From contig CAHJWI010000002.1 in assembly GCA_903642225.1 (NCBI GenBank), positions 120,130 to 184,129 of the forward strand: a stretch of 64,000 bases of DNA, written 5' to 3'. The notes under the pieces were generated by a model. That model was given only the letters and a program-made list of their open reading frames with translations. It made no database searches and was not told the DNA's origin. This document shows positions 32,194 through 41,338 of this stretch, piece by piece; positions within the stretch are counted from its first letter, which is position 1, and the number at the start of each line of letters is the position of its first letter. The translations under genes and the position numbers were made by a program. The DNA comes from Acidobacteriaceae bacterium. Lineage in GTDB: Bacteria; Acidobacteriota; Terriglobia; Terriglobales; Acidobacteriaceae.

Positions 32194-33798
32194 TTATTTG
32201 CGTTTTCGTTTCGTTGGTGCACCGAGTTTGGTTTTGCCGTATGCCTGCCCGTGGTGGGAGATGCTGTCTTCTATTACCGGCTCAGTTCCGGCTGCGTCTG
32301 CCGAAGCACCCGTGGGGACCAGGAGGTTGGAGACCGACTTAGTGCCAGCGCTGCCGGTACGCAAGTTGACGCGGCTACTGTCGATTCCCTTCTCCTGGGT
32401 GAGGTAGAGCTTGGCATTGCTGGCGCGTTCTGCGGCAAGGGCAGCGGTCTCACCCGGTGCGGCGTTCCCGATCATTACCAGTTTGCTGTCCGCTTCACGC
32501 TGCAGGGTGAGGGCAACATCATCAAGGCAACCCTTGGCTTCGTTGTTTACACGTGCGGGACGCTTTGGATCGCGGTTGAAATCGATGGAACAGAGCGGAC
32601 GGGAGACGGGCACCGGTGCCGGCGGATTTGGGACGATGGTGACAGCCGTTCTGGCCGAGGCCATCTGGCCCTTGTCGTCGATCACGTTACAGGTGACGGT
32701 GATGTCGCCAGGTACCGCGCCCGCTGAGTTAAGAGTGGCGATGTTGGCCTGACCGGAGATCATGCCCGCGCTTGTGGAGAAGCTGTAGGTGAGGGGACGA
32801 TTTTGCGGGCTGACACCCACAGAGGTGATGGTGGAACTTTCACCCGGATGGACGGAGGAAGGGTTGGCGGAGCAGGTGATAGTTGGCGGTTCGATGATCT
32901 TGACCTGGAACTGTGCGGAACAGGTGGCCTGCTGGTGTGCCTTGGTGCCCTGCGAAACGCGACCACTGACGGTGTAGCTGCCGCCGGCAAGACCATCAGT
33001 ACCGACTTGGACTGTTTCGCCCGCACCCGTGATTTTGCCGCCTGTCGAGGTCCAGAAATAGTTAATCTTGCGCTTGGGGTTGAGGCCGATGGCACTGGAG
33101 GTAACGGTAACTGGCTCACCCGCAAAGACGGACCCTGGAGTCGCAATGCACGACAGAGATGCGGCAACGGAAGGTGTCATGTCGCCGATGCGGTAGACGA
33201 TGCCTGCCGAAAGCCGGTACGCATTCATCTCCGTGAGGCCGCCGACGTAGCCGCCAGGTATCAGGAGTGGGCCGTGATCGACATGGTTGTAGTTGTAGTC
33301 GGCTTGGATGGGCCGGACAGCGAAATGATCGTGGAAGTACGGGAGGATGTAATCGACGCCGGTTCCGGCGGTGATGCCGTAGCCCCAAACGCAGGATTGC
33401 AGCTGAGGGCCGCCAACTTTTGCGCCGCCGCCGAGCACGTGAACGAAGGGAACCCAGCGGTTTATCTGATAGCGAGCGATGGGGCCACCCTGGGCCGTGT
33501 AGACGCAGTCGTTGGGTCCGCTGGGGTGCAGGCCGCCTTCGGCCTGAACACCGAGATAGCGATTGAAGTAGCCGGTAACGCTCAGCAGGGTGCCTTTTGT
33601 CAGTGGCTGGTAGTAGAAATTGCTGATTGACGAATCCTGGGGGTGCAGGTAGCTGTAGCCGGCGAACAGGTCGATCCGCGACTCACGCACGGGCGGTGCG
33701 CCTGACTTTACAGCCTGGCTGCCTGCCGGGTTGACGACCAGCGCGGAAAGGCAGGCCAGAATGGCCACCGCGATTGGTTTGCCTGTGCGGAATTGCAT
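32194..33798 (-). CDS. Outer-membrane barrel, Ig-like and OmpA-like C-terminal protein
   Basis: 534 residues. A signal peptide (about 1-29, ending AGSQA) precedes a beta-barrel-like domain (about 40-210) starting RIDLFAGYSYLHPQ and ending LSAGIVYRIG. Two Ig/PKD-like domains follow (about 215-305 with VTVTSSAIGLNPKRKINYFW; about 310-395 with ITCSANPSSVHPGESSTI). Residues about 405-500 form an OmpA-like domain: CSIDFNRDPKRPARVNNEAKGCLDDVAL, in parts CSIDFNRD and ARVNNEAKGCLDDVAL, and AERASNAKLYLTQEKGID. It probably ties the outer membrane to peptidoglycan. The C-terminus is basic (PTKRKRK). It lies 74 nt downstream of the large NHL protein gene on the same strand. Confidence 0.82.
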   Translation of the reverse strand: MQFRTGKPIAVAILACLSALVVNPAGSQAVKSGAPPVRESRIDLFAGYSYLHPQDSSISNFYYQPLTKGTLLSVTGYFNRYLGVQAEGGLHPSGPNDCVYTAQGGPIARYQINRWVPFVHVLGGGAKVGGPQLQSCVWGYGITAGTGVDYILPYFHDHFAVRPIQADYNYNHVDHGPLLIPGGYVGGLTEMNAYRLSAGIVYRIGDMTPSVAASLSCIATPGSVFAGEPVTVTSSAIGLNPKRKINYFWTSTGGKITGAGETVQVGTDGLAGGSYTVSGRVSQGTKAHQQATCSAQFQVKIIEPPTITCSANPSSVHPGESSTITSVGVSPQNRPLTYSFSTSAGMISGQANIATLNSAGAVPGDITVTCNVIDDKGQMASARTAVTIVPNPPAPVPVSRPLCSIDFNRDPKRPARVNNEAKGCLDDVALTLQREADSKLVMIGNAAPGETAALAAERASNAKLYLTQEKGIDSSRVNLRTGSAGTKSVSNLLVPTGASADAAGTEPVIEDSISHHGQAYGKTKLGAPTKRKRK

Positions 33799-33872
33799 GG
33801 GTACGACCTCCAGAAGATGGTGCGTATACAGATAGCGGGTTCGGTGACCGCCTCACGGCGGCCCCGGCTTGG

Positions 33873-36800
33873 TTAGTACGTTGGAAGTGCTACATACAGG
33901 TAGACAATCGCGGAGCTAGGCGCGGGTCCGCCAAGCGTGCTGGTGCCCGTGATGGTAATGGGATAGACATGGTAGGCGGTGCTAGGGCAACCGCAGCCTG
34001 AAAGGCCGAGGACCACAAGAGACAACGCCAGCAGCAGGAACAGGTGAAAACGATTGCCGAGTTTCCGGCGACGACTGACACCGGAGGCGAACAGACCCAA
34101 ACCACCGAGTTGCATGGGGAGGAGGGCGGCTGCGCTGACAAGCATGTTTCCGCCACCATTTCCGTTCGCGGGAGCCAGAGAGGGGAACTGTTGTCGGATG
34201 CGGGCAGGACGGGCGATCGCCACATCCGCAAGCGTTGTGGTTGTGGTCATGGTGGTGGTGGCGGTGCCGTTTGCTGTCAGGGCGATGGTTGATTGGGCGA
34301 AGGTACAGTTCGCATCCGCCGGCAAACCGGCACAGGTGAGAGCCACAGGTCCGGAGAAGCCGTTCAGCGAAGTGACGAGCACCCTATAGACCGTTTGGCC
34401 GGCCCCGCGAATGAGTTGCGTCTGCGGAGTGGCAGTAACCACAAATGTGCCAACGGGGAGGATGACAGTCTGCGTAAGAGTTCCGTTGCTGGGGCCGAAG
34501 TTGGAGTTGCCGGCGTAGGTTGCCACGACGACGTGGCTCCCGACCGTGAGAGTTGAGGTTGTGAGTGCCGCAGTGCCTGTGCTGTCGAGCGCAGAGGTGC
34601 CAAGAACGACGCCATCAGAAGTGAAGATGACGCTGCCGTTCGGCACGGCAGGGCTACCTGCAGCGGCTACAACGGCTGTGAAGGTGACGGCGGTGCCAAC
34701 CTGGACTGGCGATGCGGAAGTGGACAGGCGCAAATTGGTCGCCACCAGGGTGACGGTAAAGTTACCTGGCGTTGTGGAGATGTTGTAATTGCCAGCGGAG
34801 GAGCCCCCGACACTTACAGTGATGGATGCCGGGTAGCTGCCGACAGGGGTAGCTGCCGTAACGGTTGTAGAGTAGGTAGGCGTAATGGTGGTCCCGACCG
34901 TGTCGCCGTTGACCAGGCCGGACACAGTGCCGGTAAATGGCGGAACAGCAGAACCGTAAGCCTTCGTCTTGCTATCGACGGTGACGGTAAGCGGGGCCTT
35001 GGTGACGGTGAGGGTCGTGGTAGATGCTCCTGCCGAGTAGTTGGAATCACCCGAGTACGCAACGATAACCGGATAGGCGCCCACCGCGAGACCGCTGCCC
35101 GCGGGGTTGGTGCACGAAGTGCTGGTCGGGCCGGTGACCGGGGTTGTGCAAAGCACCTTTCCGTTGACCGAGAAGGTAAACGTCCCGGCAGGCGGGACGC
35201 CGCCAGCGGTGTAGTTCACCGTGCCTGCGTAGACGCCGCCGTACACCTCTGTTTCAGGTGTAGCGCCGCCGGTGCTGCCGCCACCACCGCTCCCTGTTAC
35301 GGGCAATCCTCCCAGTGGAGTCGTTGTAATGGTTAGAGTTCCCGGCGTATTTGCAATGGCGTAATTTGCGGGATTCGTTGAACCCTGGGCAGTAAGGGTT
35401 GCGGTTATTGGATAAGTGCCGGCGGGGGAGGTCTGGATCGCTGCCGTGGTGTAGTTGACGGCGAATCGATCTGATCCGATGCCGTTAACTACTGACCCGG
35501 ACTGCGTGGCTAGGCCGTTGGTGGCGCCATCCAACGTTGGATTCGGCGACAGATACGCCTTACTCTTGCCATTGACGATCTCCGTGAGGGGAGCGGGCGT
35601 GATGGTGAGGGTCGTATCGGTCGTTTGCGTCGGGTAGTTGCCGGTGAAGGTTATGGTCACGGGATACGGGCCACCTGTGACTCCAAGGCCGGTACCACTG
35701 GGAAGGGTGCAGGTAACGGAACCTGTGAAGGTGCCGGTAACCGTGCACACCGAGGTATTCTCGTTCACGCTGAAGGTGATCGTTCCTTGCGGAACAACTC
35801 CACCATTTGTGGTGAGTGAGACAGTACCTGTGTACGGGCCACCGTAGGTTGCACTCTCAGCAGTTGCTGAAAAGGAAGTAATCGCGGCCGGCACTGCACC
35901 GCCGGTCAAACCGACGATCTGCGGGGACCGAGTGTCGCTATCGTTGATCCTGGCATTGCCGGTTTGCTGCGTGGTGGACGTAGGCGTGAAGGTAAAGCCA
36001 AAATTGCAGAACGAACCAACAGCGATGTTCTGGCCGCACGTCGTCTGTGCACTGTTATTCGTAAAAACAGGGTTGCTGATGACGGGGTCCGTTGTACGGA
36101 GAAGCCCTGTGTTGCCATCGTTAAACAGCGTCTGAGTCAGGGTGGTGACGGAGCCTACCGCGGGTGTACCAAAATCCAAAATCGGCTGCAATGGATAGTT
36201 TGGGAACTGGATGCTGCGAAGTGCGTTGTTCCCACGGTCGAGGACGTATACCGTGCCGTCTGGAGCAACGCGCGCACTGAATGGTCTGTTCAGCGAAGCC
36301 ACATTCGATAGGCCGCCGTCCCCTGTGTAGCCGGCTGTGTTGTTTTGCAAGCCGAAGATGCGGGTCAGGTTCATCGTGGAACTGGAGGAGTTACTGATCA
36401 GGACGACCTTATTGTTGCCAGTGTCTGTAGCAATAACGTCGCCAGCCGCATCCACCGCCAGATCCTGAACGTTGCTGAAGCCCTGGCCCAAGGCCGTTCC
36501 GCCAGTGGTGTTACTGGAGGTACCATTCCCTGCAAACACGTGCAAGGTCCCATTTGCATCGACACCATAGATGCGATGAGCGAGAGAATCGCCGATGTAA
36601 ATGAGACCTGCTGCGTCCTGTGCTAACGCGGTGACGGACTGAAAGGCAACACTTGTAGCTGCCACACCTTCAGCAGGCGTAGCAGTGCCGCCACCAGCGA
36701 TCACATAGCGCACGCCACCTGAATAGACCCGGACCACATCTTTGCGAGCGCCGTTCTCCGCAACCAGGGCGTTGCCGTAACCGTCGACCGTCAATGCCGA

Positions 36801-38552
36801 TGGGGTGTCTACATTTGGGATGTAGTTTGCCTGTGTGCCACTGACAGCAGAGTAGCGTTGAACTGTGCCGGTGCCGGCATCTGCAACGTACCAGTTGCCT
36901 GCGGCATCCACTGCAAGCGCAGTTGGCGTGGACAGTGCACCTGCAGACACAACTGTGGAGGGAGCTCCACCGATTGCCGGAAACCTCCGGATAGCTGCAT
37001 TGCCGCCCGTACCCTGCTCAAGCACGTACACGTCACCATTTGAGGTGACAGCCGCATCAATGCCATTTGATATTCCGGTCGCAACTGTCCCGGCGACGCC
37101 CTGAAAGAGCAGGCCCTGACCGCCACGACCTGTGCCCTGCAAACCTGCGGTAACGACGCCAAAGGAGATGGAGTCTGCAACCGTTATGGGAGAGTAGCGA
37201 AGACCAGGTCTGGTTGGTGAAAAGACCACAGCCACAGTGCAGTAATTGGGTATGGTCCCCGGGGAAGCTGCGGTCTGCGGGCCGTTGCAGGTGCTTTGAT
37301 TCTGCAGAATGCTGTAGTCGGCACCGATCGTAACCGACAGATTGCTGTTCGTGTTGATCTGGAAGGTAAGGAGGTTGGTATTGCTGCTGCTTCCGTCCGG
37401 GGTTACAGGAAAGATAGTGCCGAATGAAAAGCGCCGGATGACGCTATTGCCCGTGTCGCTGACGAATGTGTTATTAAAAGCGTCTACCGCGATGCCGATG
37501 GGACCGTTGAGTGGGACGGTGGAAGCCGCGGCGCCGTCCTGAAAGCTGTTATACGAACCTGTGCTGCCATCGGGTAGACCCGCGACCTGAAGCAGGGCTC
37601 CGTTGTTCAACGTGTAACGGTAGTAGCGGGCGGGACTGGATGTGACGAAGAACAGATTGCCGGCCTGGCTGAACGTAAGTCCGCGCGGATCGACAATGCT
37701 GGAGGTGGAACTGCCGCAAGTACCGACCACGGTCGTGAGCGTGCCACCAATCATGGCCCGAATGCAATTATTGGCAGTGTCAGAAAAGTAGACGTCGCCG
37801 GCCTGGCTGATGGCCACGGCACCCGGCTGGTTCAAGGTTGCAGTACTTGCGGTGTAGCCCGGACACTGCAGCGTAACCAACGCCGAGGGACTGCCTGCAA
37901 TCAGGCAAAGGTTAGTAGACGCGGCACCCGGGGAGTGGCGGACGATCTGATAGATACTGTCTGCTGTGTCGCGGATTGCGATATAAAGATTGCCGGAGGC
38001 GTCAAGGGCAAGTCCTGCCGGAGACGGGGTTGCGGACAGGTAAGTTGGAACACCACACGTTCCTGCCACCGTGGTCAGGTTGGTCGTACCTGCAGCGGTG
38101 CCGCCGTCAAGAACCCGAATGCAGTTGTGACCCGAGTCTGCGATATAGACGTCATTGCCGGCACTGACGACAACACCGGAGGGACCCAGTAGTCCCTGGT
38201 TGTATGTTGGCGTGGAGTTCAGCGCAGCATTGCACGTGTCGTTAGCGCCGGAGGTGACGAGCCCGGCAACGATGGTTTCGGAGTTGGCGGAATCAATCTT
38301 ACGAATACAGTTGTTGTTCTTATCTGTGATGAAGAGATTTCCGCGCGTGTCTGTGGCCAGGCCAGTGGGGCCATTCAGCTGCAAACTACCGGCCTGGCTG
38401 AAATCACCGTTAAAGCCCGCAGTGCCTGTACCGGCGATCTTGGTTTGCCCAGGTACGAGCGTTACAGACTGCGCAGCAGCTACTCCGGCAAGCAGTAGGG
38501 AAAGCACCGCAAGTACCCGCCGCGGAGCTGTACGACTGACAAAAGACATCAT
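33873..38552 (-). CDS. Very large secreted NHL-repeat / Ig-like protein with C-terminal anchor
   Basis: 1559 residues. AGAGG lies 9 nt before the ATG at 38552. After a signal peptide (ends GVAAAQ) come NHL beta-propeller repeats (about 35-375), each with a G..G...D..GN.Y..D...N.IR pattern such as LATDTRGNLFITDKNNNCIR. A choice-of-anchor-type beta domain follows (about 385-470), then a second NHL block (about 480-800) and a second anchor-type domain (about 805-885). Two MBG/Ig-like pairs occupy about 890-1330 and a Big_3-like domain about 1340-1420. The C-terminus has GLGLFASGVSRRRKLGNRF, a hydrophobic LLLALSLVVLGLSGCGC helix and a short tail. This is a cell-surface or secreted protein of a type abundant in Terriglobia; its ligand is unknown. 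Confidence 0.88.
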   Translation of the reverse strand: MMSFVSRTAPRRVLAVLSLLLAGVAAAQSVTLVPGQTKIAGTGTAGFNGDFSQAGSLQLNGPTGLATDTRGNLFITDKNNNCIRKIDSANSETIVAGLVTSGANDTCNAALNSTPTYNQGLLGPSGVVVSAGNDVYIADSGHNCIRVLDGGTAAGTTNLTTVAGTCGVPTYLSATPSPAGLALDASGNLYIAIRDTADSIYQIVRHSPGAASTNLCLIAGSPSALVTLQCPGYTASTATLNQPGAVAISQAGDVYFSDTANNCIRAMIGGTLTTVVGTCGSSTSSIVDPRGLTFSQAGNLFFVTSSPARYYRYTLNNGALLQVAGLPDGSTGSYNSFQDGAAASTVPLNGPIGIAVDAFNNTFVSDTGNSVIRRFSFGTIFPVTPDGSSSNTNLLTFQINTNSNLSVTIGADYSILQNQSTCNGPQTAASPGTIPNYCTVAVVFSPTRPGLRYSPITVADSISFGVVTAGLQGTGRGGQGLLFQGVAGTVATGISNGIDAAVTSNGDVYVLEQGTGGNAAIRRFPAIGGAPSTVVSAGALSTPTALAVDAAGNWYVADAGTGTVQRYSAVSGTQANYIPNVDTPSALTVDGYGNALVAENGARKDVVRVYSGGVRYVIAGGGTATPAEGVAATSVAFQSVTALAQDAAGLIYIGDSLAHRIYGVDANGTLHVFAGNGTSSNTTGGTALGQGFSNVQDLAVDAAGDVIATDTGNNKVVLISNSSSSTMNLTRIFGLQNNTAGYTGDGGLSNVASLNRPFSARVAPDGTVYVLDRGNNALRSIQFPNYPLQPILDFGTPAVGSVTTLTQTLFNDGNTGLLRTTDPVISNPVFTNNSAQTTCGQNIAVGSFCNFGFTFTPTSTTQQTGNARINDSDTRSPQIVGLTGGAVPAAITSFSATAESATYGGPYTGTVSLTTNGGVVPQGTITFSVNENTSVCTVTGTFTGSVTCTLPSGTGLGVTGGPYPVTITFTGNYPTQTTDTTLTITPAPLTEIVNGKSKAYLSPNPTLDGATNGLATQSGSVVNGIGSDRFAVNYTTAAIQTSPAGTYPITATLTAQGSTNPANYAIANTPGTLTITTTPLGGLPVTGSGGGGSTGGATPETEVYGGVYAGTVNYTAGGVPPAGTFTFSVNGKVLCTTPVTGPTSTSCTNPAGSGLAVGAYPVIVAYSGDSNYSAGASTTTLTVTKAPLTVTVDSKTKAYGSAVPPFTGTVSGLVNGDTVGTTITPTYSTTVTAATPVGSYPASITVSVGGSSAGNYNISTTPGNFTVTLVATNLRLSTSASPVQVGTAVTFTAVVAAAGSPAVPNGSVIFTSDGVVLGTSALDSTGTAALTTSTLTVGSHVVVATYAGNSNFGPSNGTLTQTVILPVGTFVVTATPQTQLIRGAGQTVYRVLVTSLNGFSGPVALTCAGLPADANCTFAQSTIALTANGTATTTMTTTTTLADVAIARPARIRQQFPSLAPANGNGGGNMLVSAAALLPMQLGGLGLFASGVSRRRKLGNRFHLFLLLALSLVVLGLSGCGCPSTAYHVYPITITGTSTLGGPAPSSAIVYLYVALPTY

Positions 38553-39428
38553 GAGCAATAACCTCTTTCAGAACGCCAGGCAGTTTACCGACACGTGCAG
38601 AGACCGTGCCTTCTTTCGCCGCGAGGGTTGCATCTGAAGGTCGGCCGGAAACACATATCGCTGACCACGGGGGAGTGGCGCGAAGAAGGCCTTGTCAGGA
38701 GTGGGACGAACCAGGAACGCAAAAAGTCAAACGGGGCAGAAAGCATAAAGATCGCCTCGACCAAACCTGGTCTCAGGATGAAACGGTGTGTACAGTCAAT
38801 TCGATGGAAATGTATTCCCACTTCCGGTTGGATTATGGCATATCGCATCTATGTAAACGGGCCAGATAGCACGTTAGTTGTAGGTCGGGGAGTACACCAG
38901 TACCAACTGCTGGTCCGGTAAAGACCATTCAGTACGGGGCGGGCGGGAGGTATGACCACGTGCGGGTAGGCGACCCACTCAACGCAACCTTCCTTAACGT
39001 GTGTGTGTTCAGCAGTGTGCCGATGAATACACGTCGGGCGGTACGCAGGCGTTCGGACAGATGACTGATTGCTGTGAGGTACACCTGGCGCAGCTCGTCG
39101 TGGAGCAGCTTCTTCCCGGCATAATCACTGCAGGGTAAGCAAGTAAGGTCGTTGAGCTACTGCAGTGTACGGAGTCAAGAACTACTATCTTGAAGGCAGT
39201 AGTTATCTTTATGAAGAGACCATCACTGCACCCTGAATGTTCCAGGTGCGGCGTCTTGCGGACACAAAGTAGTCATGGAATATTGGCCTACTTTGCTTCG
39301 AGTTATCGTGAATCCACCAGGAAGTTGCACCAGTGTCGTCAGTCCGCCGACAGGCTGCGCGAATCAGCGGGGCGATGCCTTTCTTGCAAATAGTCAACGG
39401 CGGCTACCATGGAGCACTATGGCCTCGG
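38553..39428 (+). other. Gene-poor stretch upstream of the NHL protein gene
   Basis: About 876 bp with several short overlapping ORFs, none with convincing composition or start. It must hold the promoter of the minus-strand NHL gene at its left end. The base composition is lower in GC than the flanking genes. One frame near 38830-38920 (MAYRIYVNGPDSTLVV) and others near 39000-39120 look faintly protein-like but I recognise no family. Together with the ridA remnant to the right, this looks like a decay zone. Confidence 0.5.
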
Positions 39429-39807
39429 CGGAATAATCTCGTTGAAAAGGCCGCGACACCGCGGCAATGTCCTTACAGCCAGGCAATTGCCTGCGGCAAT
39501 CTCTTGGTCACTTTCGGGGCAGATCGCACTCGATCCGGTAAGTGGTGCGCTTGAGGGAGGGATGGGTTGAAGCTGAAGCGGACCAGGTGAGGCGGAAGTT
39601 GCAGGCTATTCTAGCGGCAGCCGGGACGAACCTCAGCGATGTTCTAGGGAACACGATCTCCTGATCGACATAGGGGATTTCGCCGGGGTGAACCGAGTTT
39701 ACGGACATCGCGCTGGGAGAGCCCAGTTGACGCCTGCACGGACAACAGTACAGGTGTCCCAACCGCCGCGCGGTGCCCGGGTCGAGATTGAAGTTGCTTG
39801 CTGTTGA
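39429..39807 (+). pseudogene. ridA (YjgF/YER057c family) pseudogene
   Basis: Pieces in order but in changing frames: LVEKAATPRQCPYSQAIACG and NLLV (39435-39510), matching the RidA PYSQA…GNL.F.SGQ start; then, after a shift, SGQIALDPVSGALEGGM (about 39515-39565); then EADQVRRKLQAILAAAGTNL and SDVLGNT (39574-39660); then DIGDFAGVNRVYG and PARTTVQVSQPPRGARVEIE, which is the conserved C-terminal PARSTVQV.LP.GA.VEIE block, to TGA at 39805-39807. At least three frameshifts or stops prevent a single reading. RidA deaminates reactive enamine/imine intermediates. msrB begins 74 nt downstream. Confidence 0.8.
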
Positions 39808-39880
39808 AACCGTTTTGGGAGACCGCTGACGGTACCAAACCCGGTTCCGTGCCATCTAAGCTTGATGGATGGAGAGTCAC

Positions 39881-40345
39881 ATGTCAGAGATTTTGGGTTT
39901 GAATACGCCTCCTGAGGCTGGTGCTAGAGTGCACAAAACGGAGGCGGAGTGGCGGGACTTACTTACGCCGGAACAGTTTGAGGTGCTGCGAGGCAAGGGT
40001 ACGGAACGCGCCTTCACAGGAAAGTTGTACGAAAATCACGCAGATGGTATGTACCACTGCGGTGCATGCAACGCCCCCCTATTCACGTCCGAGACCAAAT
40101 TCGAATCCGGCTCAGGTTGGCCGAGTTTTTTTCGCCCAGTAACACCGGATGCTGTTGAAGCGATTGAGGACAAGTCCTACGGTATGCGTAGGGTTGAGGT
40201 CGTTTGCGGCACGTGTGGATCTCATCTGGGACACGTGTTCCCGGACGGACCTCGCGACCAAACCGGGTTGCGCTACTGTATCAATTCGGCATCGCTTCGA
40301 TTTGCGGGTGGTGACAGCGACATCGAAGCTGCGGATTCTAAATGA
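39881..40345 (+). CDS. msrB: Peptide-methionine (R)-S-oxide reductase MsrB
   Basis: 154 residues from ATG 39881 (an in-frame ATG at 39869 is the alternative; GGAGAG lies between them). Structural zinc ligands C60, C63 ([11 protein letters not shown]) and C109, C112 ([14 protein letters not shown]) are present. The catalytic Cys is C133 in [11 protein letters not shown], and the SGSGWPSF motif is intact. It repairs methionine-R-sulfoxide in proteins using thioredoxin. There is no msrA nearby. The C-terminal tail is acidic ([11 protein letters not shown]). The rplU promoter lies just downstream. Confidence 0.96.
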   Translation: MSEILGLNTPPEAGARVHKTEAEWRDLLTPEQFEVLRGKGTERAFTGKLYENHADGMYHCGACNAPLFTSETKFESGSGWPSFFRPVTPDAVEAIEDKSYGMRRVEVVCGTCGSHLGHVFPDGPRDQTGLRYCINSASLRFAGGDSDIEAADSK

Positions 40346-40372
40346 GTCAAGGGAATAGTGCGAAGACCCGCC

Positions 40373-40401
40373 TTGACCGCGGTCAGGGTTCTCGGTATGA
40401 T
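40373..40401 (+). promoter_or_regulatory. Strong sigma70-type promoter for rplU-rpmA
   Basis: TTGACC (40373-40378) and TATGAT (40396-40401) are separated by exactly 17 nt; both are within one mismatch of consensus. A start near 40408 would give a 5' leader of about 165 nt, which contains the folded element listed next. Confidence 0.65.
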
Positions 40402-40421
40402 TTTCTAGGTTAGGCAGACAG

Positions 40422-40512
40422 CTCTGCGGGAGGGCAATTTGTACCCCGCGTGTGTGAGTTGGCAACGGTGTTAGACACCGTGATAGCCCCTCCCGAAACA
40501 ACATAGGCAGAG
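40422..40512 (+). promoter_or_regulatory. Structured mRNA leader upstream of rplU (candidate ribosomal-protein leader)
   Basis: Nested complementary segments are visible. CTCTGC (40422-40427) pairs with GCAGAG (40507-40512). GGGAGGGC (40428-40435) pairs with GCCCCTCCC (40486-40494), with one bulged base. Inside, ACGGTGT (40465-40471) pairs perfectly with ACACCGT (40475-40481) around a TAG loop. The arrangement lies between the promoter and the L21 start, where autoregulatory leaders of L21 operons occur in other bacteria. Regulation by L21 or L27 is inference. Confidence 0.5.
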
Positions 40513-40572
40513 TGGGTGCAGGATACCCCCGTCGAAGCGCCCCGCGAAGCGGAAGTGCGGAAGGATTTCATA

Positions 40573-40905
40573 ATGTACGCAGTAATTCGAACGGGCGGAA
40601 AGCAGTACCGCGTAACACCTGGAGATACCCTCAAGGTTGAGACGTTAGGCCAAGAGAGCGGTGTAATCGAGTTCTCGGATGTGGTCGCGGTAAGCAGCGA
40701 GGCAGGTTCCTTTGAACAGGAATTGGGCGGCGCGAAGGTGCTGGCCGAGGTTGTTGGCGAGGGTCGTGGAGAAAAGATCCTGGTATTCCATTTCAAGCGG
40801 AAGAAGCAGTACAAGAAGATGCAAGGTCATCGGCAGAACTTCGCAGAGATTCGCATCAACGAAATCTTGATCAACGGCAAGAGCTACAAGGTCGAGAATA
40901 AGTAA
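40573..40905 (+). CDS. rplU: 50S ribosomal protein L21
   Basis: 110 residues. N-terminus MYAVIRTGGKQYRVTPGDTL is diagnostic, and the C-terminal half has KILVFHFKRKKQYKKMQGHRQ, read as KILVFHFKRKK and YKKMQGHRQ, the conserved KRRK-Y-K…GHRQ RNA-binding element. L21 binds domain regions of 23S rRNA with L20. AAGGAT precedes the ATG. The upstream frame to 40516 is leader, not protein. It is followed by rpmA after 74 nt, the standard rplU-rpmA pair; obgE, often third, is absent here. Confidence 0.98.
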   Translation: MYAVIRTGGKQYRVTPGDTLKVETLGQESGVIEFSDVVAVSSEAGSFEQELGGAKVLAEVVGEGRGEKILVFHFKRKKQYKKMQGHRQNFAEIRINEILINGKSYKVENK

Positions 40906-40979
40906 ACGAAGCTATACATGCTGCGCGGTGAGTGGCATGGGCATGACCCGAGGTTAAACCCGGAGAGCGAGAGAGACAG

Positions 40980-41246
40980 ATGGCACATAAAAAAGGCGGC
41001 GGAAGCTCTTCAAACGGTCGCGACAGCAATGCGCAAAGGTTGGGTTGCAAGAAATTTGCGGGAGAGGTCGTGACTGGCGGCTCGATCATTGTTCGTCAAC
41101 GTGGCACGCCGATTAAAGCCGGGCTGAACGTAGGCCGAGGTAAGGACGACACGTTGTTTGCCAGAATTGGCGGACGCGTTCAGTTCTCAGACCGCGGCAA
41201 CCACGGACGATTCGTCTCAATCGAGCCTGTTGCCGCTGCAGCGTAA
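40980..41246 (+). CDS. rpmA: 50S ribosomal protein L27
   Basis: 88 residues starting [20 protein letters not shown], with the family signature GNVIVRQRGT here as [16 protein letters not shown] and [11 protein letters not shown]. The flexible N-terminal tail of L27 reaches the peptidyl-transferase centre. No N-terminal cleavage extension (as in Firmicutes) is present. GAGAGAGACAG precedes the ATG. It ends the rplU operon and is followed by a clear intrinsic terminator. Confidence 0.98.
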   Translation: MAHKKGGGSSSNGRDSNAQRLGCKKFAGEVVTGGSIIVRQRGTPIKAGLNVGRGKDDTLFARIGGRVQFSDRGNHGRFVSIEPVAAAA

Positions 41247-41268
41247 CTCATCCAAGATGCTCGGCATC

Positions 41269-41302
41269 AAAGGCTCCGACCCACCCAGGATCGGAGCCTT
41301 TT
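41269..41302 (+). terminator. Intrinsic terminator after rpmA
   Basis: AAAGGCTCCGA (41269-41279) pairs perfectly with TCGGAGCCTTT (41291-41301) around an 11-nt loop and ends in TTTT. It lies 23 nt after the rpmA stop. The symmetric A/T ends may also serve the minus-strand gene that stops at 41339. Confidence 0.85.
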
Positions 41303-41338
41303 GCACGTTCATTAGCATTGCTGCATGAAGCGTTTGGT

